The position numbers were made by a program, and so were the translations under genes. This document shows, piece by piece, positions 35,707 through 44,490 of a stretch of DNA of 54,191 nt. Below the pieces are notes generated by a model. It had not been told where the DNA came from. It made no database searches and was given only the letters and a program-made list of their open reading frames with translations. Positions within the stretch are counted from its first letter, which is position 1, and each line of letters opens with the position of its first letter. This DNA comes from Saprospira grandis DSM 2844 (GTDB lineage Bacteria > Bacteroidota > Bacteroidia > Chitinophagales > Saprospiraceae), in assembly GCA_945888475.1 (NCBI GenBank), contig CAMDAB010000007.1, forward strand, positions 1 through 54,191, read 5' to 3'.

Positions 35707-37131
35707 CTATTTATCGGAATCGCTGTTTTTATCGGGTAGACAGATGCCAATGGGTATGTCGGAAAAATCTAATTCGCCAAAGGTATGTCCCATAAAATTA
35801 GGCGTTTGATAGCCCGAAGTAAATTGATGTACTTTCTCAAAAACATAATCGAAAAGCTCTTTGGCACTTATTATGGTATTTTGGTCGCTGTCGGCAGCAC
35901 CCTTGAGTGCTTCGATCAGGTAATAACTGAACACGCCCTGTTTCAGATTGTTTGCCTCCAGAGAAATTTCATCAGCAGCAGAGGAACTGATAACTGCTAA
36001 ACCTTTCTTTGCCTTTGAAAAGCTGCCGTAAAAATCTTTTAGCAGATCGTTCACTGTTTTTCCTCCCCTGACTGAGGCAAGGGGGTATTTATCGCCATTT
36101 TTGCGGTACTCCTCATATTTCACAGCAAATGAACCCGAGTGACAGGCATCGGCTATGATAATTTTATATTTAGCCTCGCTGTCCTCCATGGCATTGATAA
36201 GCGAATTGTGGTCAAGATAATTGCTAAAACCATCATAATCTAAAGGTAAAAAAGCCCCATCAATTCCATGCCCGGCAAAGTAAAAAATCACCAAGTCATT
36301 GCTGTCGGCCATGGCAAAGAGATCTGCCATTTTATTTCTGATTTTCAGCGCAGTTGCATCTTTGTCGATTAGCAAAATGATATTATCATCGCTGAGCATT
36401 CCGCCTGCAGGTGATTTTAGATGCCGGTAAAAGGCCATCGCATCACCCTTGGTGAAATTCAATTTTTCAAAATTAATGTAGTCACCAATGCCAACTATCA
36501 GTGCATAAATTTCGGTTGGATTTGCCACAAAGCGCCCCTGTTCCCATTCGCCTTTTCTAAGCTGCCTTTTGATGTCGTAGTAGCTGCCTATGCCATGAAA
36601 ATTGCCTTCTTTCCAGTTTCCTTTATAAAAATCACCATTTTTGAATAGCATTTCTCCAAAGCCTTCGTACAAGCCATTTTTGAATTCACCGCTGTAGAAA
36701 TTACCATTAAAATCTACTGATTTAGAGATTGACTGGTAGCAGTCGCCTTCTTCACAAATTTGAGGAATAGATATATTGTTTTTAAGAATTGACAGCACCG
36801 AAGCGTTTTCAATACTGTCACTGAGCATACCCTTGTGCCAACGGCCAGCAACGCTTTTTCCATCGGTAAAGCTTTGTATGCCAAATCCATGAAAATTGTT
36901 TTCATGCCATTCTCCATAGTAGGCTCCTCCGTCGCTAAAACTGAAGTTTCCTTTTTTTAAGTTTCCATCCTTGAAAACACCTTCGAAAATACCTATAAAT
37001 TGACCATTTTCAAAATACTCAGCTTTGCCTGTTCCATTGGAACAATCACCGCTCAGGCATTTCATTTGCGCATTGACCGGTCTTGGAAAGAACGGCATTG
37101 ACAACAATATGAGCAGCAATGAAATTTTCAT
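35707..37131 (-). CDS. Secreted MORN-repeat caspase-like (C14) protease
   Basis: 474 aa. The signal peptide is residues 1-21 (ends VNA/Q). About six MORN-type motifs follow at about 25-205 ('GAYYGEWHENNFHGFG', 'GNFYSGEFKNGLYEGFG', 'GDFYKGNWKEGNFHGIG'). A caspase/metacaspase domain spans about 207-440, beginning YALIVGIGDY. Both catalytic residues are present: His288 in FYFAGHG and Cys330 in IIADACHSG. Caspase-fold proteases of this type usually cleave after basic or acidic residues; specificity here is unknown. The signal peptide places the protease outside the cytoplasm. The downstream 171-aa gene is probably in the same transcript. Confidence 0.92.
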   Translation of the reverse strand: MKISLLLILLSMPFFPRPVNAQMKCLSGDCSNGTGKAEYFENGQFIGIFEGVFKDGNLKKGNFSFSDGGAYYGEWHENNFHGFGIQSFTDGKSVAGRWHKGMLSDSIENASVLSILKNNISIPQICEEGDCYQSISKSVDFNGNFYSGEFKNGLYEGFGEMLFKNGDFYKGNWKEGNFHGIGSYYDIKRQLRKGEWEQGRFVANPTEIYALIVGIGDYINFEKLNFTKGDAMAFYRHLKSPAGGMLSDDNIILLIDKDATALKIRNKMADLFAMADSNDLVIFYFAGHGIDGAFLPLDYDGFSNYLDHNSLINAMEDSEAKYKIIIADACHSGSFAVKYEEYRKNGDKYPLASVRGGKTVNDLLKDFYGSFSKAKKGLAVISSSAADEISLEANNLKQGVFSYYLIEALKGAADSDQNTIISAKELFDYVFEKVHQFTSGYQTPNFMGHTFGELDFSDIPIGICLPDKNSDSDK

Positions 37132-37209
37132 ACAATTGGACTTAAGTCAAAAATCCAACAATAATACTAAAATTTATGATATGAAAAGTCTTAATAAATG
37201 CGGAGAATG

Positions 37210-38310
37210 CTATTTTTTTACCTTATAGGTTTTTTCGGCATTAATGATTTCGGTCTGCTGACGAATTGATTCCTGATGGATGGCATTGATAAGCGATTCG
37301 ATAAAAGCAGGGGCAGTGCCCATTTTTTCTGCTTTTTCCATACGGCTTGCGAAGATTTCAGCCCAGCGTTCAATTTGCAAAATCGTAATATTGTTTTCTT
37401 TTTTGTATTCGCCGATCTCGCGTACCAGTTCCATTCTTTGAGAGAGTAAATCCAGAATTTTGAAATCGAGGTTATCGATCTGTTTTCTCAGATTTTCTAA
37501 TTTATTTTTGAAAATTGGATCATTACACGAAAGTTCAGGTTTTTGAAGCCGCTCAATGATCTGGCCCAATTGAAGTGGAGTTACCTGTTGGGCAGCATCG
37601 CTCCATGCATCATCGGGACTTATGTGCGATTCAACCATCAGGCCCTCAAATCCCATATTGAGTGCATGCTGCGAAATTTCAAAAATCATATCCCTTTTAC
37701 CGCCAATGTGTGAAGGGTCGCAAAGAATTTCAATATTTGGCAAAATCCGGCGAAGCTCTATTGGGATTTCCCATTGCGGAAAATTGCGATAACGGTGCTG
37801 TCCATACACGGAAAATCCCCTGTGTATTGCAGCAATACGATTGATTCCAGCATTGTAAATCCGTTCTATGGCGCCAAGCCAAAGTTGAAGGTCGGGATTA
37901 ACCGGATTTTTAACAAAAACAGGAATGTCGCATCCTTTGAGTGCATCGGCAATGGCCTGTACCGTAAAAGGGTTTGCTGTGCTACGTGCGCCAATCCATA
38001 ATGCATCGACCTCATATTTTAGCGCAAGTTCCACATGTTCGGGGCTTGCAACCTCAACGCAAACCGGTAGCCCGGTAGTTTTCGATGCCAGATTTAACCA
38101 GGGTAGTCCTTTCTCGCCCACACCCTCGAAGGCATTAGGGCGTGTTCTTGGTTTCCAGATTCCGGCCCTAAGCATAAAAACTGGTAATTCAGAAAGTTGT
38201 AAAGCAGTCTTTATAAGCTGTTCCTCTGTTTCTGCGCTGCATGGACCTGCAATCAGCAATTTGCCTGCTGGTATGTGATAACCCCAATCTTTGGTTTTGA
38301 TGATATTCAT
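37210..38310 (-). CDS. Bifunctional 3-deoxy-7-phosphoheptulonate synthase / chorismate mutase
   Basis: 366 aa. Residues 1-265 are a KDO8P-type (aroF-like) DAHP synthase with AGPCSAE (21-27), LRAGIWKPRTRP (46-57) and DPSHIGGKRD (198-207). Residues about 270-360 are a type II chorismate mutase helix bundle (LRKQIDNLDFKILDLLSQRM, 'EIGEYKKENNITI'). The fusion joins the first step of the shikimate pathway to the branch toward Phe and Tyr, an arrangement known in Bacteroidota and thought to allow feedback control by prephenate. Cytosolic. It diverges from the membrane-protein gene at 38524; GACATTTG upstream is one base off a -7 box. Confidence 0.94.
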   Translation of the reverse strand: MNIIKTKDWGYHIPAGKLLIAGPCSAETEEQLIKTALQLSELPVFMLRAGIWKPRTRPNAFEGVGEKGLPWLNLASKTTGLPVCVEVASPEHVELALKYEVDALWIGARSTANPFTVQAIADALKGCDIPVFVKNPVNPDLQLWLGAIERIYNAGINRIAAIHRGFSVYGQHRYRNFPQWEIPIELRRILPNIEILCDPSHIGGKRDMIFEISQHALNMGFEGLMVESHISPDDAWSDAAQQVTPLQLGQIIERLQKPELSCNDPIFKNKLENLRKQIDNLDFKILDLLSQRMELVREIGEYKKENNITILQIERWAEIFASRMEKAEKMGTAPAFIESLINAIHQESIRQQTEIINAEKTYKVKK

Positions 38311-38523
38311 ACACTTACTTTGGAATGATAACCGAACTACTTAAGATTTGTTTTCAAAATTAATTGAAAGTTGGCAAATGTCTAAAAAAAAATTATAAAT
38401 TCTTAATTTCATTGAAATTAAAAGCAATAGATAGCAGTTTTCCAAAAATTAAAACTTGAAATATTGAAAAAAAAGCCGCTACTTTGCATTTCGAAATTAA
38501 AACATTGTGAGCGTAAACGAGTA

Positions 38524-39129
38524 ATGGAAAGCAGTAATCAAAATAAAAATCAGGAAAGTCTTGACAACATGAGTGGTTTTGTACCATTTGGCTGGAAACA
38601 CCTTTTGTTGAGAACCTGTATAATGGCGCTTTTTTCAATTTTAATAGCTGTCCTTCAGGCTTACAAGGTTTTAGTTCTTCAGTCGCCCGAGTCTAAATTA
38701 TTGGTTCCTGCTTTGTTCGGGCTATTTTTTGCCCTGCTCAACTGGTCTTATCTGGTTAAGATTTCTTTTGTGCTTTTGCCAATATGGTTTGCAGCTTCGA
38801 CGGCTTTGGCCCATGCAGGCGTATTGTTTATAGGAGTTTTGGAAATGCCCTACGATCCTACAAAATTTTGGTGGATTGATCTACTCATTGAATTTGTGCC
38901 TCCCTTGATTGCAGGTCACTGGTTATATAGCGGTTACAGCCGAATGGCCAAAGGAATCTCTTTCTGGGCATGGTTTATTATCGTTGGGGTTACAGTTTTA
39001 TCAATATTTCTTTTGTTCAGATCCAACCTCAGTTATTTACTGCTGCAAGGTTTTTATCATACTATTCTCTGCGCTGCACTTTGTCTGCTGCATTTTGGAA
39101 AAGAAAAAAGCCGCAGATTACTCATTTAA
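38524..39129 (+). CDS. Hypothetical multi-pass membrane protein (201 aa)
   Basis: The frame opens at TTG 38464, but I start it at the ATG at 38524 (MESSNQNKNQ) because TACTTTGC at 38480 looks like a promoter -7 element inside the upstream part. About six membrane segments run from residue 25 to the end, with a short basic C-terminus (KEKSRRLLI). No recognised family. The exonuclease gene follows 10 nt later and is probably co-transcribed. Confidence 0.72.
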   Translation: MESSNQNKNQESLDNMSGFVPFGWKHLLLRTCIMALFSILIAVLQAYKVLVLQSPESKLLVPALFGLFFALLNWSYLVKISFVLLPIWFAASTALAHAGVLFIGVLEMPYDPTKFWWIDLLIEFVPPLIAGHWLYSGYSRMAKGISFWAWFIIVGVTVLSIFLLFRSNLSYLLLQGFYHTILCAALCLLHFGKEKSRRLLI

Positions 39130-39139
39130 AAAACTCAAG

Positions 39140-39883
39140 ATGATTGCCAATTTAGATTTGACCAAGGTTTTGGTTCTGGACATTGAAACTGTTTCGGGCC
39201 ATCGCAGTTTCGGGGATTTGAGTCCCGAAATGCAGGAGCTTTGGCGTATAAAGTCCGCTGGACTTCAGCGTAGGGTTACAGAAGATGAAAGACTCGATGA
39301 TGTTGATTCCTACAGAGATATGTCGGCGATATATTCAGAATTCGGTAAAATTGTCTGTATTTCAGTTGGCGTTTTTCGTCGCGACAAAGAGCATGGCGCT
39401 TTGAATTTTCATGTAAAATCCTATTACGGTCACGATGAAAAAGTGCTTTTGACTGAGTTTTCAGAACTTCTGAACAATCATTACAACGACCCCAAGAAAT
39501 ATTTTATTTGCGGACACAATATCAAAGAATTCGATATTCCTTATATATGCCGACGAATGCTTGTTCAATATATGCCATTGCCAAAGCTTTTTGAAATTCA
39601 TGGTAAAAAGCCCTGGGAGCTTGAATATTTTATCGATACGCTCAACCTTTGGCGATTTGGAGATTACAAGGCGTATACATCATTGAAATTGCTTTGCGGC
39701 ATTTTTGGCATCCCAACGCCTAAAGATGATATTGACGGCAGCGAAGTGGGCAAAACCTATTGGGAAATGGATGACCTGCAAAGAATAGAGGTTTATTGCA
39801 AAAAAGATGTTGTCGCCACTGCCAGAGTGATGTTGAGGATGCTGCTAATGGACCCTATGGGTTTTGAGGTGCATGAAATCTAG
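39140..39883 (+). CDS. Predicted 3'-5' exonuclease (DnaQ/PolB-type RNase H fold)
   Basis: 247 aa from the ATG at 39140; the longer frame back to 38909 only overlaps the membrane-protein gene. DEDD motifs: exo I DIETV (Asp14, Glu16), exo II GHNIKEFDIPYI (about 125-136) and exo III YCKKDVVATA (about 218-227). This is the family annotated as predicted PolB-associated 3'-5' exonuclease, a two-metal nuclease acting on DNA ends. Cytosolic. The stop is followed by a short-word repeat and a convergent TPR gene. Confidence 0.88.
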   Translation: MIANLDLTKVLVLDIETVSGHRSFGDLSPEMQELWRIKSAGLQRRVTEDERLDDVDSYRDMSAIYSEFGKIVCISVGVFRRDKEHGALNFHVKSYYGHDEKVLLTEFSELLNNHYNDPKKYFICGHNIKEFDIPYICRRMLVQYMPLPKLFEIHGKKPWELEYFIDTLNLWRFGDYKAYTSLKLLCGIFGIPTPKDDIDGSEVGKTYWEMDDLQRIEVYCKKDVVATARVMLRMLLMDPMGFEVHEI

Positions 39884-39994
39884 TGTAAGTAAGAAGTAAG
39901 AAGTACCTTCTGATTTCTACCTTCTGATTTCTGACTTCTAATTTCTAATTTCTAATTTCTAATTTCTGACTTCTGCCTTCTAATTTAACTTAGC
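39884..39994. repeat. TTCTAATTT-type short-word repeat between convergent genes
   Basis: About ten near-copies of the 9-10-nt words TTCTGATTTC, TTCTAATTTC and TTCTGACTTC, preceded by inverse-complement AAGAAGTAAGAAGTA words, so the region can fold back. The same words occur in the opposite orientation near 34925-34980. Confidence 0.65.
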
Positions 39995-40312
39995 CTAATC
40001 TTCCAAATTCATCTTAGCTTCCGCCAATTCAGAAAGGGAGTGTCGGTCCCCAGCTTTTTGAGCTACAGCTATACCCAAACTATAGATTTCAATGGCGCGC
40101 TCAAAGTCGGCTTGTTTTTCTATCAATTTACCATAATGGTAATAATTGCCAACATAATCCGGAAAGTCTGCCAATAGCTTTTTATAATTTTCTTCTGCAT
40201 CGGGCAATTGTTGCATTTTTTCATATTCTTTGGCTACAGCAAATAAGAGAAAGGGCTCATAGCTTTTGCTGAGCATATCGAGCAGTTGATCAAGCCTTTT
40301 TGAGTTTGACAT
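39995..40312 (-). CDS. Small TPR-repeat protein (105 aa)
   Basis: Two tetratricopeptide-like helix pairs: 'PFLLFAVAKEYEKMQQLPDAEENYKKLL' and 'YYHYGKLIEKQADFERAIEIYSLGI', then a short helix 'SLSELAEAKMNLED'. No signal peptide; soluble scaffold of unknown partner. Small stand-alone TPR proteins like this are common in Bacteroidota. It converges on the exonuclease gene and diverges from tRNA-Phe. Confidence 0.85.
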   Translation of the reverse strand: MSNSKRLDQLLDMLSKSYEPFLLFAVAKEYEKMQQLPDAEENYKKLLADFPDYVGNYYHYGKLIEKQADFERAIEIYSLGIAVAQKAGDRHSLSELAEAKMNLED

Positions 40313-40409
40313 TGTTTTTTTGAATTGGGTTTGTTATTGAATGCAAGGGCACTTATCTGTAAAGTTGCAGGAAATTTCAGATTTTTTTAAAAAAAACAAT
40401 TAAAATATT

Positions 40410-40438
40410 TTGAATTATATCGAAATGCCTTACATTTG
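40410..40438 (+). promoter_or_regulatory. Promoter of tRNA-Phe
   Basis: TTG (40410-40412), an 18-nt spacer and TACATTTG (40431-40438) fit the Bacteroidota TTG/TAnnTTTG promoter. The tRNA begins 34 nt after the -7 box. Confidence 0.78.
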
Positions 40439-40471
40439 TGTCGCTCTTTGAAAAAGGGGCACCAACAAGGA

Positions 40472-40544
40472 GGTTTCTTAGCTCAGTTGGTAGAGCATCG
40501 GACTGAAAATCCGTGTGTCCGCGGTTCGAATCCGCGAGAGACCA
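40472..40544 (+). tRNA. tRNA-Phe (anticodon GAA)
   Basis: The cloverleaf is complete: acceptor GGTTTCT (40472-40478) with AGAGACC (40537-40543), D stem GCTC/GAGC, anticodon loop CTGAAAA with GAA at 40505-40507, and T arm CGCGG-TTCGAAT-CCGCG (40520-40536). The discriminator base is A and the 3' CCA is not encoded. The outermost anticodon-stem pair is T-T, leaving four firm pairs. Confidence 0.95.
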
Positions 40545-40545
40545 C

Positions 40546-40579
40546 AAGACCGGAAGCATTTGCTTTCGGTCTTTTTTTT
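40546..40579 (+). terminator. Intrinsic terminator of tRNA-Phe
   Basis: AAGACCGGAAGC (40546-40557) pairs with GCTTTCGGTCTT (40562-40573) with one wobble, over a 4-nt loop, and runs into an eight-T tract. It starts two bases after the tRNA. Confidence 0.88.
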
Positions 40580-40690
40580 GTGGGTAAATACTATAAAATT
40601 TTTAAAAATTAAATCCTAAATTTACCTTTCTGAACACATTGTACCCTATGGGTGTTTAATCAGATATTTTCTAAACCAAACGTTTTTAAC

Positions 40691-41833
40691 ATGAAAAAAA
40701 TCATACTTTTCTGCCTTTTCTTTATTGGCGCATTTTTTACAAAAGCTCAAAGTAGCCTTTCCGATTCAATGTCGCACAATGGAATTATGCGTTATTACAG
40801 CTATTATGTTCCAACTTCTTATGATGGTGTGAAAGCCTTCCCGCTGGTTTTGAATCTTCACGGTTACGGTTCGACCAGTTGGCAACAGTCATTTTATGGC
40901 GATTTTAAACCAATTGCCGATACTGCCGATTTTATCGTTGTACATCCTGATGGTTCTTTTCAACCTGGTTCTTCCACTACTCAGTTTTGGAATGTAGGTT
41001 TTTTCCCATCAGCAATAGATGATATTGGCTTTTTGGAAAGGGTTATCGATACGATTTCGGCTCGCTACTATATCAATCATACCCGGATTTACACTACCGG
41101 TATGTCGAATGGTGGTTTTATGAGTTATGAATTGGCTTGTAGGTCCGACCGTTTTGCGGCCATCGCCTCTGTCACTGGTTCAATGACAACACAAACTGTT
41201 AACAATTGTAATCCTTCTAAACCGACGCCAGTAATGCAAATACATGGAACTGCAGATCCTACTGTTCCTTATGCAGGCAATACAGGTTTACTGCACATTG
41301 ATTCGGTAGTAAATTATTGGGTAAATTTCAATAATTGTCCTACCGTACCTGTCTTCGACAGTATTCCAAACACTATTATTACAGACAATTCAAACGCCGA
41401 GCACTATGTTTGGGCAGTTGGCGATAGCAATACTACTGTAGAATTTTACAAAGTTATCAATGGCGCTCATACCTGGCCTGGAGCTGGCTATATTATCGGT
41501 GTGACTTGCCAGGATTTTAGCGCATCGAAGGAAATCTGGAGATTTTTCAGCCAATATGGTCAGGAGCTTCCGCTTTTGCTCAATGTTGAACAAAATAAAT
41601 TCAGCAGTTTTAATCTTTGGCCAAATCCAACAAATGGACTATTGCGTTTCAGAATTGACAATTTTCAAAATGGATTGGTTTTAATCAAATCGATCGACGG
41701 AAATACAGTTGGAACTTATAATTATGTCGGCAGCGACCTCGAAATTGATGTAACAGCACTTCCCTCGGCTGCTTATATCATAGAGTTTATCGGTGAAAAT
41801 GGCAGAATGGCTTCAAAGTTTATAAAGCTTTAG
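40691..41833 (+). CDS. Secreted PHB-depolymerase/feruloyl-esterase-family hydrolase with T9SS tail
   Basis: 380 aa from the ATG at 40691, which opens directly with a signal peptide (ends TKA/Q); the frame extends 13 codons further upstream. An alpha/beta-hydrolase follows with oxyanion motif LHGYGSTSW (56-64), nucleophile Ser139 in GMSNGG, Asp189 in HGTADPTVPY and His260 in AHTWPG, a complete triad typical of the LpqC/polyhydroxybutyrate depolymerase family. Residues about 305-380 form a type A T9SS sorting domain (LWPNPTNGLLRF ... SAAYIIEF). It is therefore an exported esterase; aryl-ester, polyester or acetyl-glycan substrates are all possible. An intrinsic terminator follows. Confidence 0.93.
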   Translation: MKKIILFCLFFIGAFFTKAQSSLSDSMSHNGIMRYYSYYVPTSYDGVKAFPLVLNLHGYGSTSWQQSFYGDFKPIADTADFIVVHPDGSFQPGSSTTQFWNVGFFPSAIDDIGFLERVIDTISARYYINHTRIYTTGMSNGGFMSYELACRSDRFAAIASVTGSMTTQTVNNCNPSKPTPVMQIHGTADPTVPYAGNTGLLHIDSVVNYWVNFNNCPTVPVFDSIPNTIITDNSNAEHYVWAVGDSNTTVEFYKVINGAHTWPGAGYIIGVTCQDFSASKEIWRFFSQYGQELPLLLNVEQNKFSSFNLWPNPTNGLLRFRIDNFQNGLVLIKSIDGNTVGTYNYVGSDLEIDVTALPSAAYIIEFIGENGRMASKFIKL

Positions 41834-41858
41834 CAATTAGTAAACATCAATGAATTTT

Positions 41859-41889
41859 GACCTCTTCATGCCGAAGGGGTCTTTTTTTT
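41859..41889 (+). terminator. Intrinsic terminator of the esterase gene
   Basis: GACCTCTTC (41859-41867) pairs with GAAGGGGTC (41873-41881) with one wobble over a 5-nt loop, followed by eight T. Confidence 0.88.
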
Positions 41890-41900
41890 AAAAAAAATCC

Positions 41901-41908
41901 TAAATTTG
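41901..41908 (+). promoter_or_regulatory. -7 box TAAATTTG for the HU-CCDC81/SPOR gene
   Basis: Exact TAnnTTTG match, 40 nt before the ATG and right after the previous terminator. The -33 region falls inside that terminator hairpin and has no TTG. Confidence 0.55.
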
Positions 41909-41948
41909 TACACTTATAAACGCAAAGTACCCCTAAAATAATTCTAAA

Positions 41949-42836
41949 ATGCCCGATATCAGTAAGCTTATCGCAAATTTTATTGCAATTTCCGATTCGG
42001 TTATCATACCTGGCTTTGGTAAATTATCAAAAGATTACCTGCCTGCGGTACTCGACCGAACAGTAAATAAAATTAGTCCAACGCATTTTGTACTCAATTT
42101 TGACGATGCAATATTAGAGGATAAATCTGACAGTTTGTTACATTACATTTCTAGTACCGAAGCAATGAGTTTTGAAACAGCAGCCGAACTTTTGCAGGAA
42201 TACAAAAAAAATCTAACGTTTAAAATTTTTGAACAGCGTGAAATTTATGTTCCCGGATTGGGTACTTTTTACATTGAATCAGATTCCATCAAGTTTAAAT
42301 CAGAAAGTATTGACCTGAGTGCAGCAACAATTGATGCACTTCCCATCAATAGAAAAATTACCAAAGTTGAACAAGCTATCAAACCAAAAACCAATAAATC
42401 TAAAGTTTTGGTCTACAGGATATTGATTGCATCGATAATTGTGGTTTCGCTTGTTGTCTCAACGTTTTTTTTAACAAATAAGAAGCAGGCTGAGATCCTT
42501 CCCAAAAGTGGCGAAAATAACCCGCTGACCATAAAAACAGATTCAACAGTGGCTGATTCAATTGAGCATAGGGAAGCTGATACTGAGCCTGAAAAGTCTG
42601 AAGCAGAAATTGAGGGCAAATCGTTTCTCATCGCAGTTGGAACCTATGGGGGAATTGAAAATGCCGCTAAGATTGAAAATCTCTTAAAACGTGATGGCTA
42701 TAAAGTTCTGACAAAGCAATACAAAAGTGGTAAAGTAAGGGTCTCGGTTGTAATTGAAGGTCAGGTTTCCGACTTGAACAAGGCATTAAATAATATCAGG
42801 TTAAAATATGATAAAGCTGCTTTTGTTGTAGAATGA
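41949..42836 (+). CDS. HU-CCDC81 and SPOR domain membrane protein (295 aa)
   Basis: Two HU-like (HU-CCDC81, bacterial type) domains occupy about 1-65 and 66-125, with PGFG (21-24) and VPGLGTFYI (110-118) turns. A single membrane helix is at about 157-175. A linker rich in Glu, Ser and Thr leads to a SPOR domain at about 222-295 ('SFLIAVGTYGGIENAAKIENLLKRDGY'). SPOR domains bind glycan strands lacking stem peptides at division sites. The topology puts the HU part in the cytoplasm and SPOR in the periplasm. This fits a cell-division or nucleoid-envelope role, which is inference. Single gene with its own -7 box. Confidence 0.88.
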   Translation: MPDISKLIANFIAISDSVIIPGFGKLSKDYLPAVLDRTVNKISPTHFVLNFDDAILEDKSDSLLHYISSTEAMSFETAAELLQEYKKNLTFKIFEQREIYVPGLGTFYIESDSIKFKSESIDLSAATIDALPINRKITKVEQAIKPKTNKSKVLVYRILIASIIVVSLVVSTFFLTNKKQAEILPKSGENNPLTIKTDSTVADSIEHREADTEPEKSEAEIEGKSFLIAVGTYGGIENAAKIENLLKRDGYKVLTKQYKSGKVRVSVVIEGQVSDLNKALNNIRLKYDKAAFVVE

Positions 42837-43005
42837 GGTCTTTGTTAATTTTACAAAACAATAAATTGATAATCTTAACAAAAATTGCTTCGACCAAAAG
42901 AAAATTTTTCAAACTATTGATAAGCCACAAAAATCTTTAGACAATATCAGTTTTTTTACAGAGATTTGTGCCACTTTTTTCAGAACACATAAGAAATATA
43001 TACAC

Positions 43006-44490
43006 ATGAACTTACAAAATGTAGAATCGCAATTTGAACAGCATTTGAGTGCCTGGCGCGAAGATGAAAAAACTGCACTAGAACTTCAAAAACTTGTTGG
43101 AGAACTTCGTTTCGACCGCTCCATTGAAATTGTAATTTTCCGTCGCGATATTCACGATAGTCGCCCAAGTGAGGTCCTGAACGATCATCTTTTTGCAACT
43201 AATTATGTAAACAAACCCATTTCTGTAAAAACCAGTCTCGAAATAACGCAGGCTATTGCAGCATTGGACATGGCTCCTGCCCGTATCGATATTGGTTCAC
43301 TCCAGACAAAGTGGTTGAATCAGGAAGGCAACCTGAGTGTTGCGGAATTTGTAGCTTCTGAATTGAAGCATATTATTGGCGCCGAGGCTAAGGCAGCAAA
43401 GCAGGTGAAGCCAAAAGATGTTGTTATTTATGGTTTTGGCCGTATCGGTCGTCTGGCAGTACGCATTATTACCGAACTGATGGGTCGTGGCGAACAATTG
43501 CGTCTGCGTGCTATCGTAGTTCGTCCGCGCAAAGCAGGAGAGGACCATGAGGAAGAACTTACAAAACGTGCCTCGCTTTTGCGTAAAGATTCAATCCACG
43601 GTAAATTGCGCGGTATCGTTGAAATTGTACCCGAAGACAATCAGCTCATTATCAATTCCTGCCGTGTGCAGATGATTTTTGCCGAACAGCCCGAAGATAT
43701 CGATTATACCGAGTATGGAATTCACAACGCTTTGTTGATTGACAGTTCAGGTGTTTGGACCGACAGAATAGGGCTGAGTAGACATTTACGTCCTGGCATC
43801 GATAGAGTGTTATTCACTGCACCCGGAAAAGAAATCAGAAACATTGTTTATGGTATCAATCACAATAGTCTAAATCTGGAAAATGAAGAGGACCGTGTTT
43901 TCTGTGCGGCATCTTGTACTACCAATGCCATCGCGCCTATTCTAAAGGTGTTGAACGACAAATTAGGAATACATCAGGGTCATATGGAAACGGTACATGC
44001 CTATACCAGCTCTCAAAACTTATTGGACAACTACCACAAAAAAGAACGTCGCGGTCGTGGTGCAGCAACCAATATGGTTATCACCTCATCTGGTGCAAGC
44101 TCTGCACTCAACGAAGTTTTGCCCGAACTTGCAGGTAAAATCACAGGTTCATCTATCCGTGTACCAATTCCTGACGGTTCTCTGGCAATCATGACCCTGC
44201 AGTTAAATCGTGAAACAACCCTCGAAGAAGTAAATGAAATCATGAGAAATGCAGCGCTTTTCGGTGATTTATTTGAGCAGATTATGTACTCATCCTCAAA
44301 AGAGTTTGTATCTTCGGATGTCATTGGGGCCCTTGCTTGTTCGGTTTATGATGCTCCTGCAACAAAACTGTCGAAAGATGGTAAACAGTTGACGGTCTAC
44401 ATCTGGTACGATAATGAATATGGCTACACGCGTCAGGTAATCCGTTTGGCGAAATATGCAGCAAAAGTGAGACGATACATGTACTATTAA
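43006..44490 (+). CDS. gap: Glyceraldehyde-3-phosphate dehydrogenase, long Bacteroidota form
   Basis: 494 aa. The Rossmann NAD(P) motif is IYGFGRIGRLA (about 140-150), and the catalytic Cys304 lies in AASCTTNAIAP. Later motifs are 'HAYTSSQNLLDNYHKKERRGRGAA' (abridged: YTSSQNL, RRGRGAA), SSGAS, VPIPDGS and WYDNEYGYTRQV. It oxidises glyceraldehyde 3-phosphate to 1,3-bisphosphoglycerate. Compared with the usual 330-340 aa it carries a helical N-terminal extension of about 135 residues, seen in other Bacteroidota. The tandem palindromic repeat follows the stop codon. Confidence 0.95.
   Translation: MNLQNVESQFEQHLSAWREDEKTALELQKLVGELRFDRSIEIVIFRRDIHDSRPSEVLNDHLFATNYVNKPISVKTSLEITQAIAALDMAPARIDIGSLQTKWLNQEGNLSVAEFVASELKHIIGAEAKAAKQVKPKDVVIYGFGRIGRLAVRIITELMGRGEQLRLRAIVVRPRKAGEDHEEELTKRASLLRKDSIHGKLRGIVEIVPEDNQLIINSCRVQMIFAEQPEDIDYTEYGIHNALLIDSSGVWTDRIGLSRHLRPGIDRVLFTAPGKEIRNIVYGINHNSLNLENEEDRVFCAASCTTNAIAPILKVLNDKLGIHQGHMETVHAYTSSQNLLDNYHKKERRGRGAATNMVITSSGASSALNEVLPELAGKITGSSIRVPIPDGSLAIMTLQLNRETTLEEVNEIMRNAALFGDLFEQIMYSSSKEFVSSDVIGALACSVYDAPATKLSKDGKQLTVYIWYDNEYGYTRQVIRLAKYAAKVRRYMYY

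Noticed and set aside
38909-39139. N-terminal extension of the exonuclease gene
   Set aside because: It overlaps the upstream membrane-protein gene in another frame, and the DEDD domain begins just after the ATG at 39140.
40377-40559. 60-codon minus-strand frame over the tRNA gene
   Set aside because: It is the complement of tRNA-Phe and its flanks.
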